Shown here: positions 53,181-62,166 of the stretch, piece by piece
How positions within the stretch are numbered: the first letter of the stretch is position 1
How the letters are laid out: each line of letters opens with the position of its first letter
NCBI RefSeq assembly: GCF_034670125.1
Contig: NZ_JAXMOC010000001.1
Location: 248,001 to 312,000, forward strand
Source: Maricaulis sp034670125
GTDB taxonomy: Bacteria; Pseudomonadota; Alphaproteobacteria; Caulobacterales; Maricaulaceae
DNA length: 64,000 bases
Direction of reading: 5' to 3'
Made by a program: the position numbers and the translations under genes
The notes under the pieces: model-generated
Database searches by the model: none
Told to the model about the DNA's origin: nothing
What the model saw: only the letters and a program-made list of their open reading frames with translations

Positions 53181-55163
53181 ATGTCTTTGTTGCCAACCGC
53201 GCATGCGGGACAGTCCTTCGGGGCCCGCCGGATCGATTTTTACACTGTTTCGGGTGAAGTCTCGGCGTCCGACGATGCCACAGGCCGCGTCACCGATACC
53301 GACAGCATGACCCATGATGTCCGACTGCTGGATCGCTCCAATGCCCTGGCGCCAGGCGACACAGCCAGTGTGCTGCGTGTGCAGGCCGGGCCCAATCGCC
53401 GATCCCGGCCGGTCGCGATCATCAATCACAGCCGCGGCACCTGGATGCGTGCCGCGCCCGAGGCGACCACCCTGCTGGCCCGGTCCGGTGTTACGCGTGG
53501 TTTCAACTGGTGGCTATCGGTCCTGGTTCTGGCCCTGGTCGCCATCGCCGCAGTCTGGCCGGCGATCCATGTCTTCCTGACCGAGGTCAATGCCAACCTC
53601 ATGGCGCCGGTGCCGGTGTTTGACGTATTCACCGAGATCAACGCCGCCCTGCCCGCGCTTGGCGGGTGGCGGATGGAAGCGGCGTTGCCGTCCGGCCTGC
53701 TCGACAGCCTGGCATCGCTCGGCTTCATCCCGATGGACCAGCTGACCCAATTGAGCCTTGCCCTGGGGGCCGGATTGCTGACCCTGTTGGCCTTCTTCGG
53801 ACGCTCCTGGCGCCTCGTCTACATTCCGGCGCTGGGCGCCCTCGCCCTGGCCGGCGGCGCCATTCTCGGATCAACCCTGCCAACCCTGGCGGTGATTGGC
53901 GGCAGCCTGGCATTCTTCGTTCTGGGTGGCCTGGTCAACCGGATCCGCGACGGCGGCCGCTTCAACGCCCGCGTCGCCCGACTGGCCGAACACGCCCTGC
54001 GCAATCCGCCGCAGGAAGGCGTCCGGTCCGGTGACACAGGATCCGCAGCCCCGGCTGTCGCAGCCTCGGCCGCCATCGCGACTGCGACCGCGGCCGCACA
54101 GGGCGACAATCCCACCGGTGACATGTCGGAAGCGGCAAATGCCGAACCCGCTTCTGGAGCGGCCAGCGAAGCCGCAAGCGACACCCATGCATCCGGTGAA
54201 GCCGAAGCCCCGAACCCGGCTGACCTCCTGCCGGCCGCCCCGGATGACACAACAACGACCGATACGGTTACGGCCGGCCGGCCCGCGGCTCCCGAAGCGG
54301 CCGGTGATGCCGTCGCGGCGGCCGAGACCGACGCCGGCGCGTCGGACGCAGAATCAGAAACAGAAACCGAAAGCGTGGCAGCCGACGCCCAGCCAACCGC
54401 GCCCGGGACCACTGCCGATGACGCAAGCACCGTGACGGATATCGAACCATCGCCGGAAGCCGCAGTCATTGCTGATGCCGTGATCGACGAAACCGCCGAC
54501 AGGACAGATCCGATCGCCGCAACCGCGTCCGATGACGCCGGAAATGACGACACGGCGGACGCAATCATCGACACGGAGGCGTTGACTCCGGAACAACCGG
54601 CCGGCAACGCACCGGACCTGTCCGCTGCCGACGAGGACGCCGTTGGCGACAGCGAAGACACCGCCATCGCAGCCGATATGGCTGATGCGCCGACGACCGA
54701 ATCTGCGCCCGCTCCCGTCACCGGTTCGGATCAAGTCGAAGCCGATGATGACCTTCCCAGTCTGGATGAGGTGGCCGCAGCTGCAGCCCTCAGCGAGACC
54801 GAGAGCGCCCCGGCGAATGACGCGGGCAGCCCGGCCTCCGGTGCGCCCAGCATCGCCGTCGACCTGAATGACGAGCGCACCATGCCCGTCGCACCGCCGC
54901 CTCCGATGCCGGGAGACGGCGCTCCCCAGGTGGCAGCACCGGCCAATGATTCCAGCGAGCTCATCGCCGGACCGGCTGAAGCAGACAGCCCGGACGAGAT
55001 TCAACCGGACGACCCGGCGACGCCGGCCCCGGAGCTTGCCGCCCCGATTGTCGACGACCCGATGATGGACGAGGCCGGTGACCCCATGGTCCCTGCGCCG
55101 GACGCCGGTGACCTCGCCCCCGGCGCACCGGATATCGAGCTGGACCGCACGCCTGCCGAATGA
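53181..55163 (+). CDS. Large unknown membrane protein with acidic Ala/Asp-rich tail
   Basis: A predicted 660-residue protein that I do not recognise. Residues 1-105 are a soluble, beta-rich segment (ARRIDFYTVSGEVSASDDAT, NRRSRPVAIINHSRGTW). Four or so hydrophobic segments follow (about 112-135, 180-200, 212-228, 235-255). From about residue 280 to the end the chain is low-complexity, rich in Ala, Asp, Glu, Pro and Thr, and surely disordered. The start is uncertain: ATG at 53181, or 53157 or 53118. A terminator follows. The topology suggests a membrane anchor carrying a long acidic tail. Confidence 0.65.
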   Translation: MSLLPTAHAGQSFGARRIDFYTVSGEVSASDDATGRVTDTDSMTHDVRLLDRSNALAPGDTASVLRVQAGPNRRSRPVAIINHSRGTWMRAAPEATTLLARSGVTRGFNWWLSVLVLALVAIAAVWPAIHVFLTEVNANLMAPVPVFDVFTEINAALPALGGWRMEAALPSGLLDSLASLGFIPMDQLTQLSLALGAGLLTLLAFFGRSWRLVYIPALGALALAGGAILGSTLPTLAVIGGSLAFFVLGGLVNRIRDGGRFNARVARLAEHALRNPPQEGVRSGDTGSAAPAVAASAAIATATAAAQGDNPTGDMSEAANAEPASGAASEAASDTHASGEAEAPNPADLLPAAPDDTTTTDTVTAGRPAAPEAAGDAVAAAETDAGASDAESETETESVAADAQPTAPGTTADDASTVTDIEPSPEAAVIADAVIDETADRTDPIAATASDDAGNDDTADAIIDTEALTPEQPAGNAPDLSAADEDAVGDSEDTAIAADMADAPTTESAPAPVTGSDQVEADDDLPSLDEVAAAAALSETESAPANDAGSPASGAPSIAVDLNDERTMPVAPPPPMPGDGAPQVAAPANDSSELIAGPAEADSPDEIQPDDPATPAPELAAPIVDDPMMDEAGDPMVPAPDAGDLAPGAPDIELDRTPAE

Positions 55164-55188
55164 CCGGAAAAAGGGTCGCTCCAACAAG

Positions 55189-55216
55189 AAAGCCCGCCAT
55201 CCGGCGGGCTTTTTTT
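55189..55216 (+). terminator. Rho-independent terminator
   Basis: AAAGCCCGCC and GGCGGGCTTT form a 10-base-pair stem with a 4-base loop, followed by a T-run. It serves the large unknown gene and may also act on convergent ptsH. Confidence 0.9.
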
Positions 55217-55244
55217 GTTCGGTCCGGCAGCCGCAATCGCGCCG

Positions 55245-55520
55245 CTACTCGTCTTCGTGAAATTTCGCCTCGACCAGCTCTGTCAGACTGTCGGCAGCCC
55301 GGGCGGCGTCAGCGCCTTCCGACTCGATCGCGATAACCGAGCCCTTCGAAGCCGCCAGCATCAGCAATTCCATGATCGAATCGGCATTCACCGTCTCACC
55401 ATCGCGCGACACATGGATGGTGGCGTCGAACCCCTGCGCCATCTCGACAAATTTTGCAGCGGCACGGGCATGCAGGCCACGCGCATTGCAGATCGTGACC
55501 TTGCGCGCGACTTTCGTCAC
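55245..55520 (-). CDS. ptsH: HPr phosphocarrier of the nitrogen PTS
   Basis: A 91-residue HPr/NPr protein. The active His17 is in CNARGLHARAAAKFVEMA, and the regulatory-type Ser48 is in VNADSIMELLMLAASKGS. It receives phosphate from EI-Ntr and passes it to PtsN and the EIIA-Man protein encoded just upstream. The ATG at 55520 overlaps the manX stop (ATGA), showing translational coupling. The acidic C-terminus ends in FHEDE. No sugar permease is nearby, as expected for a regulatory PTS. Confidence 0.93.
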   Translation of the reverse strand: MTKVARKVTICNARGLHARAAAKFVEMAQGFDATIHVSRDGETVNADSIMELLMLAASKGSVIAIESEGADAARAADSLTELVEAKFHEDE

Positions 55521-55924
55521 TTCTCCGCACCCTCAAGAACATTGGAAGCGATGGCGATATAGCGCTTGCCAGCGTCCTCGCCCATGCGGGCCAGGCTGTC
55601 GAGATCGGCGCGCGAGCGCGCCTCGGCCAGCTTGATCAGCATCGGAAGATTGACCCCGGCGATAACTTCGACCTTGCCCGCCTCGAGCAGGGAAATCGCC
55701 AGATTGGAAGGTGTTCCGCCAAACATGTCGGTCAGGATCAGCACGCCTTCGCCTCGATCGGCATCCTCGATCGCCTGCTTGATATCGCCGCGGCGTTTCT
55801 CCATGTCGTCATCGGGACCGATGCAGACAGCCAGAAATGCATCCATCGGACCCACCACATGTTCCGTGGCAGCGACAAATTCATCGGCCAAACGGCCATG
55901 ACTGACAACGACGACTCCGATCAT
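55517..55924 (-). CDS. manX: PTS EIIA component, mannose family (ManX-like)
   Basis: A 135-residue EIIA-Man protein. The phosphorylated His9 is in MIGVVVVSHGRLADEFV; GVLILTDMFGGTPSNLAISL and GVNLPMLIKLAEAR are family signatures. In alphaproteobacteria this stand-alone EIIA works in the nitrogen PTS without a cognate EIIB/C. The start at 55924 is chosen by the family start; an in-frame GTG at 55948 has no ribosome site either. hprK normally lies just upstream, but here only 65 bases separate manX from chvG. Confidence 0.9.
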   Translation of the reverse strand: MIGVVVVSHGRLADEFVAATEHVVGPMDAFLAVCIGPDDDMEKRRGDIKQAIEDADRGEGVLILTDMFGGTPSNLAISLLEAGKVEVIAGVNLPMLIKLAEARSRADLDSLARMGEDAGKRYIAIASNVLEGAEK

Positions 55925-55989
55925 GAATGCATCTAAACGCGGCTTCACATTGGGGGGAAGCGTCTTTTTGCAACTGGGCGACCAATTTG

Positions 55990-57612
55990 TCAGTCGGACT
56001 CGGCCGACGGGAGCTCGACCGTGAAGCGCGCGCCGACGATATCGCCGTCCTGATTGCGGCGATTGCGGGCAATGATCGTGCCGCCATGGGCCTTCACGAT
56101 CTGGCGGCAGATCGCCAGTCCCAGCCCTGAATGGGTACCGAAGGCCGCGCCCTTGGGCCGCTCTGTATAGAAGCGCTCGAACACGGCTTCCAGATTGTCG
56201 TCCGGAATGCCCGGCCCCTGGTCATCGACATGGATCTTGAGGCTGGCCTGGCCGTGATGCTGGCCACGCCGGATCGATATCAGGACTTCACTGTCAGCCG
56301 GCGAGAAGGTCAGCGCATTGTCGAGCAGATTGCGGAACACCTGTCCCAGCGGATCACCGCGACCGATCACCAGCGCCGAACGGACCTGCTGGTCCATCCG
56401 GATCACCGCCGGATGGCTGCCCGCTTCATTGTAGGATTGCGCCAGGTCGACCAGCAGGCCGGCCAGGTCAAACCGGCTGACATCCTCGCGCGCCAGTTCG
56501 GCATCGACGCGGGACGCCCGCGAGATATCGGTGATCAGACGGTCCAGCCGGCCGACATCGGCCGAGATGACCGCCAACAGGCGGTCACGCCGCTCGGCAT
56601 CCTTCGCCTTGGGCAGGACCTCCACGGCGGAGCGTATCGACGTCAGCGGATTCTTCAGCTCATGCGCCACGTCCGCCGCAAAACTCTCGATCGCATCAAG
56701 ACGGTCATACAGAGTCGCCGTCATGTCGGAGAGGGCAACGCCGAGCTCGCCGATCTCGTCATTGCGGCTGCGCAGGTCCGGCATCGTCACGCGGCGCCCC
56801 CCGGCGCGTCGCGCCTCGCGCGCCGCCCGCGCCAGCCGGCGGATGGGCCGGGCGATGAAAACCGTCAGCGCCAGCGACGACATGGCCGTGACCAGCGCGG
56901 CAATGAGCATGAAGGGCAGCAGCGCCCGACGCTCGGCCTCGATCAGCGTGTCGAGGTCATAGGACTCAATGGTGACCACACCGACAATGGCCCGCACCGG
57001 CTGGATCGGAAGCGACACCGACACCACCCGGCGCCCGTCGGCCTCGCGCCGGACACCGGCCACGGTCTCGCCATTGATGACCTGGCGCACCTCGTCACGC
57101 AGGTTGCGTCCCATCGCGGCGCGTTCTTCGGAGGACCGCAGCAGGCTGGCCAGACTGTCCAGCAATTGCACCGGCAGAGAGCGGGCGCTTTCGGCAATCG
57201 GCGCACGCGGCGTGCCGGGCGGCGGCAATTGCGTGGTCTCGAACACATCGGCCAGCAAATGGCTGTCGGCAACAATGGCGGCACCCTTGTCGAACACGAT
57301 CACCCGCGACTCTTCGGGCACATAGAGCTGTCGCAGGATTGCGCGGGCATCCTCATTGCGTAGGGCCGGAGCCGGCGCGCCGTCGGACGCGCCCTCGGCC
57401 AGAACATTGGCGATCAGCTCGCCCTGGGCGCGTAGCGAATCCAGCTTGGCATTGACCAGGCCGCGCCGGGTTTCGGTCAGCGCCAGCATGCCCACGACGA
57501 GCACGCCGAGGGCGACGAAATTCGCCATCAGGATCAGCTGGGCCAGACGCGAGGACGGTCGCGGCGCCAGGCTGCGAAGCCAGGCACCGGCCCGCCGCAA
57601 ACCCGACGTCAC
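55990..57612 (-). CDS. chvG: Sensor histidine kinase ChvG (ExoS)
   Basis: A 540-residue inner-membrane kinase. It has two membrane helices (about 26-46 and 230-254) flanking a periplasmic domain of about 185 residues, then a HAMP domain, a dimerisation helix with His317 (DVAHELKNPLTSIRSAVE) and an ATPase domain (NLLDNALTFS, DDQGPGIPDD, HSGLGLAICRQI). ChvG senses envelope stress and acid in alphaproteobacteria and phosphorylates ChvI. The GTG at 57612 lies 10 bases after the chvI stop; any earlier start would lie inside chvI. Confidence 0.9.
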   Translation of the reverse strand: MTSGLRRAGAWLRSLAPRPSSRLAQLILMANFVALGVLVVGMLALTETRRGLVNAKLDSLRAQGELIANVLAEGASDGAPAPALRNEDARAILRQLYVPEESRVIVFDKGAAIVADSHLLADVFETTQLPPPGTPRAPIAESARSLPVQLLDSLASLLRSSEERAAMGRNLRDEVRQVINGETVAGVRREADGRRVVSVSLPIQPVRAIVGVVTIESYDLDTLIEAERRALLPFMLIAALVTAMSSLALTVFIARPIRRLARAAREARRAGGRRVTMPDLRSRNDEIGELGVALSDMTATLYDRLDAIESFAADVAHELKNPLTSIRSAVEVLPKAKDAERRDRLLAVISADVGRLDRLITDISRASRVDAELAREDVSRFDLAGLLVDLAQSYNEAGSHPAVIRMDQQVRSALVIGRGDPLGQVFRNLLDNALTFSPADSEVLISIRRGQHHGQASLKIHVDDQGPGIPDDNLEAVFERFYTERPKGAAFGTHSGLGLAICRQIVKAHGGTIIARNRRNQDGDIVGARFTVELPSAESD

Positions 57613-57622
57613 AGAGCTCGTC

Positions 57623-58333
57623 TCAGTCTTCTTTATAGCGGTAACCCACGCCGTAGAGCGTCTCGATCGCGTCGAAACTCTTGTCGCCTTCGCGGAACTT
57701 CTTGCGGATACGCTTGATGTGGCTGTCGATCGTCCGGTCATCGACATAGACCTGGTCATCATAGGCCGCGTCCATCAGGTTGTCGCGACTCTTGACGTAG
57801 CCGGGCCGGGTCGCGAGTGCCTGCAGGATCAGGAATTCGGTCACCGTCAGACGGACCGGCTCACCTTTCCAGGAACAGGCGTGGCGATTGGGATCGAGCA
57901 ACAGGCTGCCGCGCTCCAGCGGCTTGCTGTCGCCCGGCTCCAGCCCGATCGTGCCGACCGGGTCGCCGGACAGGCGGGCGCGACGCAGGACCGCCTTGAC
58001 CCGCTCGCCGAGCAGGCGTTGCGAGAACGGCTTGGCGATATAGTCGTCGGCGCCGAGATTGAGGCCCAGGGCCTCGTCAAACTCGTCATCCTTGGAGGTC
58101 AGGAAAATGACCGGCAGGTTCGACGACTGGCGCAAGCGGCGCAGCAGCTCGAGCCCGTCCATGCGCGGCATCTTGATGTCGAAAATGCCGAGGTCCGGCG
58201 GATCCTCGGCCAATGCGGTCAGCGCGGACGCCCCGTCATTATAGGTCCGCACATTATACCCCTCGCCTTCGAGAAAAATCGAAACCGATGTGATGATGTT
58301 TTCATCATCGTCCACGAGTGCAATCGTCGCCAT
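57623..58333 (-). CDS. chvI: Response regulator ChvI
   Basis: A 236-residue OmpR-family regulator. The receiver domain has acidic residues VDDDE and phospho-acceptor Asp52 in LGIFDIKMPRMDGLE, with Lys in ADDYIAKPFS. The C-terminal winged helix has RLTVTEFLILQALATRPGYV, DDRTIDSHIKRIRKKFREG and ETLYGVGYRYKED. The family controls envelope, exopolysaccharide and cell-cycle-linked genes. The ATG at 58333 has GGAG five bases upstream. It leads the operon chvI-chvG-manX-ptsH, divergent from a conserved unknown gene. Confidence 0.94.
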   Translation of the reverse strand: MATIALVDDDENIITSVSIFLEGEGYNVRTYNDGASALTALAEDPPDLGIFDIKMPRMDGLELLRRLRQSSNLPVIFLTSKDDEFDEALGLNLGADDYIAKPFSQRLLGERVKAVLRRARLSGDPVGTIGLEPGDSKPLERGSLLLDPNRHACSWKGEPVRLTVTEFLILQALATRPGYVKSRDNLMDAAYDDQVYVDDRTIDSHIKRIRKKFREGDKSFDAIETLYGVGYRYKED

Positions 58334-58500
58334 GCCATCTCCGCGCGTTGACCCCAAAAACCGGGCCGGAATTGATCCGCGTGCCGGAACCATAGCCGCG
58401 GCCGGGTCGACACGCCAAGCTCCCTTGATGAATCAGGAGCATGGTTCACTCGGTTTTAAGCCTCTTTGTGCCATCAATAAGGCTCACGGGGAGCAGGTTC

Positions 58501-60201
58501 ATGGCCGGTGACGTTCATTACGAGGTCTTCTTCAAGAAGAACCGCAAGTCCAGCTGGGCCCTGCAGGAAGCCCGGGATGATCGCGACCAGGCGATCCGTC
58601 TGGCCCATTCCCTCATCGCCAAGCAGAAGGACGCCTCGGTCCGGGTGACCAAGGAAACCTTCGACCCGAAACACCGCAAATTCCGGTCCGTTCCCGTCTT
58701 TGAACGGGGTGCCGAGACCATGGGCGCGGAGACGGAAAAGACCGGCGAGGCCCGCCTGCCCTGCCTGACCCCGGATGATCTCGCCAAGCCGCATGCCCGC
58801 GACACGATCCGCCGCGTCCTGACCAGCTGGCTGGAGCGGATGCAGGCCATCCCGATGGAATTGCTGCATCGGCCCGACCTGGTCGAAAGCCTCGAAGCCT
58901 CCGGCACCGAGCTGCAACACGCCGTGCAGAAAGTCGCGATCGCTTCGGCCAGTGACAGCGATGCCGGGGTGCATGGCTATGTCAAACAGCTCAACGAGCT
59001 GGTCCAGAAATCGCTGGGACGCATCTACAAGGATGGTCGCGACAAGCGCCTGCCCGAATACCCCAAAAAAGCCAATTTTGCCGATATTGCCGGAGACATC
59101 CACAAGCGCGATGCCCGCGCCTACACCCTGCGCGCCGCGATGGCCGACCGCCTGCGTCACGAGAAGAAATATGGCGACAAGCTGGAAGCCCTGCTGGACA
59201 TGGCCGACAGCATGTTCAACGACGATGAAGCGCGCACCTTCGCCCTGGATGAGGTGGACCATTACATCGCCGAGGTCATCGCTTTCGATGCCGGCCGCGA
59301 CGCCCTGCTGGGCAAGTGCAAGGATCTTGGCGAAACGCTTGAGCGTCTCGCCTGCCTGTTCGATGGCGACCATTCCGCCGATGCGCTGAACCTGGCGCCC
59401 AGCGCCGCCAAGCGCCTAGCCCGCAAGATCAAGGGCAAGGAATTCCCGGCCTGCCGTGCAACCATCGCCGGCTGCATCCTGAAGGACCTCGAACGCCCCA
59501 AACGCCTGCGCCCGAGCAGCGTGCGCGACGAGGTCCGCCTCGCCCGCGACCTCGCCAGCCGGCTCGTCATCTGCGCCGACAGCACCCTGCCGGCCGATGC
59601 GCTGATCAAGGCCTTCGGCTCACGTTCGGCCCGCCTCCTGCAACCGGAAATCATCGACGAGCTGCTGCGTCATTCGCGCGGCGCCGACGAAGACCTCGAC
59701 CGTCTGATCGCGTTGGAAGAAAACCTGGTCGGCGAGAGCAACAAGCAGAAACTGGCGGGCTATATCCGCTCGACGCTCGGCTCCAACCAGGCCGATGCCT
59801 GGTATGTCCGCGGCGATGCCAAGCCACTGGAACGCCTGGCCAAGCTGACAGCGCAGCAGGCAAAAGTGCTCAAAGGCGGATACCCCGAGCGCGACAAACT
59901 CGAACTGGCGGCCAGCTTTGACGCCATGGGCATGAAGGTGGTCGACGACAGCAAGGTGCTCAACATGGTCGAGGGCGGCAACCGTCCGGCCCTGGACAAG
60001 GCCACCGGCCTCCTGCGCCTCGCCACCGGCGGCGCCCTGCCGATCGGCAAGTGTTCCGAGGATGCCCAGGCCCGCGCCCTGCGTCACCTGAAATCGGCCG
60101 TCGGCCTGAGCGAGGCCCAGACCGAGGACGGGCACTCCAAGCTGCGCCAGATCCAGGGCATGCTGCAGGAACTGACCATCCTGCAGACCAAGACCGGCTG
60201 A
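58501..60201 (+). CDS. Conserved unknown cytosolic helical protein
   Basis: A 566-residue soluble protein without a signal peptide. The N-terminal segment (about 1-75: VHYEVFFKKNRKSSWALQEA, DRDQAIRLAHSLIAKQKDAS, FDPKHRKFRSVPVFERG) is basic and mixed; the remainder is nearly all alpha helix. No catalytic motif stands out. I have the impression of a family confined to alphaproteobacteria, but cannot name it. The ATG at 58501 has GGAG upstream; the earlier ATG at 58441 lies nearer the promoter. It shares the intergenic region with chvI, so it could belong to the ChvI regulon (inference). Confidence 0.75.
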   Translation: MAGDVHYEVFFKKNRKSSWALQEARDDRDQAIRLAHSLIAKQKDASVRVTKETFDPKHRKFRSVPVFERGAETMGAETEKTGEARLPCLTPDDLAKPHARDTIRRVLTSWLERMQAIPMELLHRPDLVESLEASGTELQHAVQKVAIASASDSDAGVHGYVKQLNELVQKSLGRIYKDGRDKRLPEYPKKANFADIAGDIHKRDARAYTLRAAMADRLRHEKKYGDKLEALLDMADSMFNDDEARTFALDEVDHYIAEVIAFDAGRDALLGKCKDLGETLERLACLFDGDHSADALNLAPSAAKRLARKIKGKEFPACRATIAGCILKDLERPKRLRPSSVRDEVRLARDLASRLVICADSTLPADALIKAFGSRSARLLQPEIIDELLRHSRGADEDLDRLIALEENLVGESNKQKLAGYIRSTLGSNQADAWYVRGDAKPLERLAKLTAQQAKVLKGGYPERDKLELAASFDAMGMKVVDDSKVLNMVEGGNRPALDKATGLLRLATGGALPIGKCSEDAQARALRHLKSAVGLSEAQTEDGHSKLRQIQGMLQELTILQTKTG

Positions 60202-60247
60202 CGCTTTTCGCTTTTGCCCGGAGTCCGAAACTGGCTAGGCTCACCGC

Positions 60248-60820
60248 ATGATGTTGCGCCACGCCCTCACCTTCATCGCCGGACTCTTTTCCGGCACGGC
60301 CATGGTCGTCGCCCTGGTCTTCAGCCCGGGCGAAATTGGTGGCGTCAGCAATGGCCCCTGGATCACCAACCCGCAGATCGGTTCCAGCGATGCCAATCCG
60401 CTGACGCGGGCGTTGGTCGCGCGGCGCGGCCTGTTGGCGCTCAACCGCGAGGAAGCGGTCTATTTCACCGCCACCCGCGACAGTCAGGGGCATAATCTCA
60501 CGGAGCGATGCGCCTATGAAATCATCGGCCAGATGCCACCAACCCGCTGGTGGTCACTGACGATCTATGACGAGGCCAGCTTCTTGCCGCGCAATGGTCG
60601 CAACCGCCATGCGGTCAGCCAGACGACGGCGCGCACCGATGCATCAGGCCGGGTCATTATTCCCGTCGGACAGGATGAAGTCGGCGCGATCTTCACCGAG
60701 AATGCCGGCCTGTTCTCGCTGACCCTGCGGCTCTATCACCCCGACCCGGTCGTCCTTGAAGATCTGGACAGCCTCACCTTCCCGCGCATCGATCGGCTCG
60801 GCTGCGAGGGCGAGACATGA
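60248..60820 (+). CDS. DUF1214 domain protein, membrane-anchored
   Basis: A 190-residue protein with an N-terminal membrane anchor (about 5-26) and a DUF1214 domain (about 85-165: CAYEIIGQMPPTRWWSLTIY, DEASFLPRNGRNRHAVSQ, GRVIIPVGQDE). The domain is often found C-terminal to DUF1254 in one chain; here the two are separate adjacent genes in reverse order. Function is unknown and the body is likely periplasmic. Its stop overlaps the next start (ATGA). Confidence 0.8.
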   Translation: MMLRHALTFIAGLFSGTAMVVALVFSPGEIGGVSNGPWITNPQIGSSDANPLTRALVARRGLLALNREEAVYFTATRDSQGHNLTERCAYEIIGQMPPTRWWSLTIYDEASFLPRNGRNRHAVSQTTARTDASGRVIIPVGQDEVGAIFTENAGLFSLTLRLYHPDPVVLEDLDSLTFPRIDRLGCEGET

Positions 60821-61368
60821 AACAGCGCGGCCTGCCCTTCCTGTCCTTTGTCCCCGGCCTGTTGATCGGCGCCGCCGTCACGCTGCATGTCCTGCCCGGC
60901 ATTATCATGGGACGCGCGATGGACCGGATTGAAAGCCTCGGCGGAGACGGTGAAAGCGTGCGCCACGCGCCGCGGGTCACCGCCGAAAACCAGACCATCG
61001 TGAGATCCAGTCCCGATATTCTCTACTCGGTCTGCCTGTTCGACCTGGCTGACGGGCCAATGCGGATTGATGTGACCTGGCCGGCCGACGGGAACTATGC
61101 CTCGGTCAGCTTCTACGACGCAAATACGAATAATTTCAGTGCAATCAGTGACCGGGGCGTCAATACCGGCAGCACCAGCCTGATGCTGACTCAGTGGACA
61201 GAATGGCTAACAATCCCGAACCTGCGCAACGGTGCCGACCGGCAGGTCAACGCACCAACCAAAACTGGCCTTGTCCTCTATCGACGCGTCATCGACGCCA
61301 GTACTGACCTCGACATCGCCGAGGCAGAACGCCAAGGCTTCACCTGCACCCAGATGGCCGATCAGTAA
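60817..61368 (+). CDS. DUF1254 domain protein, membrane-anchored
   Basis: A 183-residue protein with an N-terminal anchor (about 8-32) and a DUF1254 domain (about 55-175: TIVRSSPDILYSVCLFDLAD, GPMRIDVTWPADGNYASVSF, YDANTNNFSAISDRGVNTGS). It overlaps the DUF1214 gene by four bases, so the two are translated together and probably act as one complex. Reaction unknown. Confidence 0.8.
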   Translation: MKQRGLPFLSFVPGLLIGAAVTLHVLPGIIMGRAMDRIESLGGDGESVRHAPRVTAENQTIVRSSPDILYSVCLFDLADGPMRIDVTWPADGNYASVSFYDANTNNFSAISDRGVNTGSTSLMLTQWTEWLTIPNLRNGADRQVNAPTKTGLVLYRRVIDASTDLDIAEAERQGFTCTQMADQ

Positions 61369-61424
61369 GTTGCCATTGCTGGCCCGGCTAGCGAGACTTC
61401 CGGCTCAACATGCTGGGGAGAGCC

Positions 61425-61925
61425 ATGAACACCACCCTGATCGCCGCGCTGGCCACATCCGTCGCCCTCGTCGCCCCCGCTGCCGCCCAGGACGACAGCG
61501 CCGATATACAGGCTGCGATAGACGCGCTCTACGCCGTGATTTCAGGACCGGTCGGGCAGGAACGCGATTTCGACGCCATGCGCGCGATGTTCATGGACGG
61601 AGCGGCCATGGGCGCGGTCGGCGCCGGCCCCGACGGCAATGGCGCCGGCGGCGTCATCTCGCTGGACGACTACATCGAACGCTCCGGCCCCTGGCTGGTC
61701 GAAAACGGTTTCACCGAGCGCGCCACCCGAACCGAGATCGAGCAATGGGGCGAGATCGCCTACGCCCGCTCGGCCTATGAAGGCGTCAACGGGGTCACTG
61801 GCGAGACTTTCCTGGTCGGGGTCAATTTCATCACCCTGTTCAAGATCAACGGCGACTGGAAAATCGCCTCCATCCTGTGGCGGACAGAGACCGAAAACTG
61901 GCCGGTAGACGCCGCGTTTGAGTAA
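61425..61925 (+). CDS. Secreted NTF2-like (SnoaL-type) protein
   Basis: A 166-residue protein with a signal peptide (cleavage after PAAAQ, residue 22) and an NTF2-like fold: an N-terminal helix (DIQAAIDALYAVISGPVGQE), then FDAMRAMFMDGAAM, and a C-terminal sheet (EIAYARSAYEGVNG, VNFITLFKINGDWKIASILW). Such domains bind small molecules or act as isomerases; the ligand is unknown. The ATG at 61425 has GGGGAG four bases upstream. Repeated DNA follows. Confidence 0.8.
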   Translation: MNTTLIAALATSVALVAPAAAQDDSADIQAAIDALYAVISGPVGQERDFDAMRAMFMDGAAMGAVGAGPDGNGAGGVISLDDYIERSGPWLVENGFTERATRTEIEQWGEIAYARSAYEGVNGVTGETFLVGVNFITLFKINGDWKIASILWRTETENWPVDAAFE

Positions 61926-61968
61926 TGGGCGGTCAGGGGTGGAATGCTGACGCGTTTCACCCCTCATT

Positions 61969-62097
61969 GTCATCCCGGGCGGATACCCCGCACAAGCGGG
62001 GTGGAGACCCGGGACCAATAAGCCCGGTGCTGCCAATTTAGGTCGTATAGGTCCCGGCTCTGCGGCCTGCGTTCGCAGGCCATTCGGCCGGGATGAC
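61969..62097. repeat. Palindromic intergenic repeat, about 129 bases
   Basis: Outer arms GTCATCCCGG (61969-61978) and CCGGGATGAC (62088-62097) are perfect inverted repeats. Inside are two hairpins: CCCCGC/GCGGGG (61986-62001) and GGCCTGC/GCAGGCC (62064-62081). This architecture resembles dispersed REP/MITE-like elements of alphaproteobacteria. No second copy lies in the window. Confidence 0.6.
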
Positions 62098-62166
62098 AAC
62101 TACATCTGAACTCAGAACCTGTCCTCACCCTGCCTCCTCCCCAGGGAGATGGAACGCGCGAACAAA

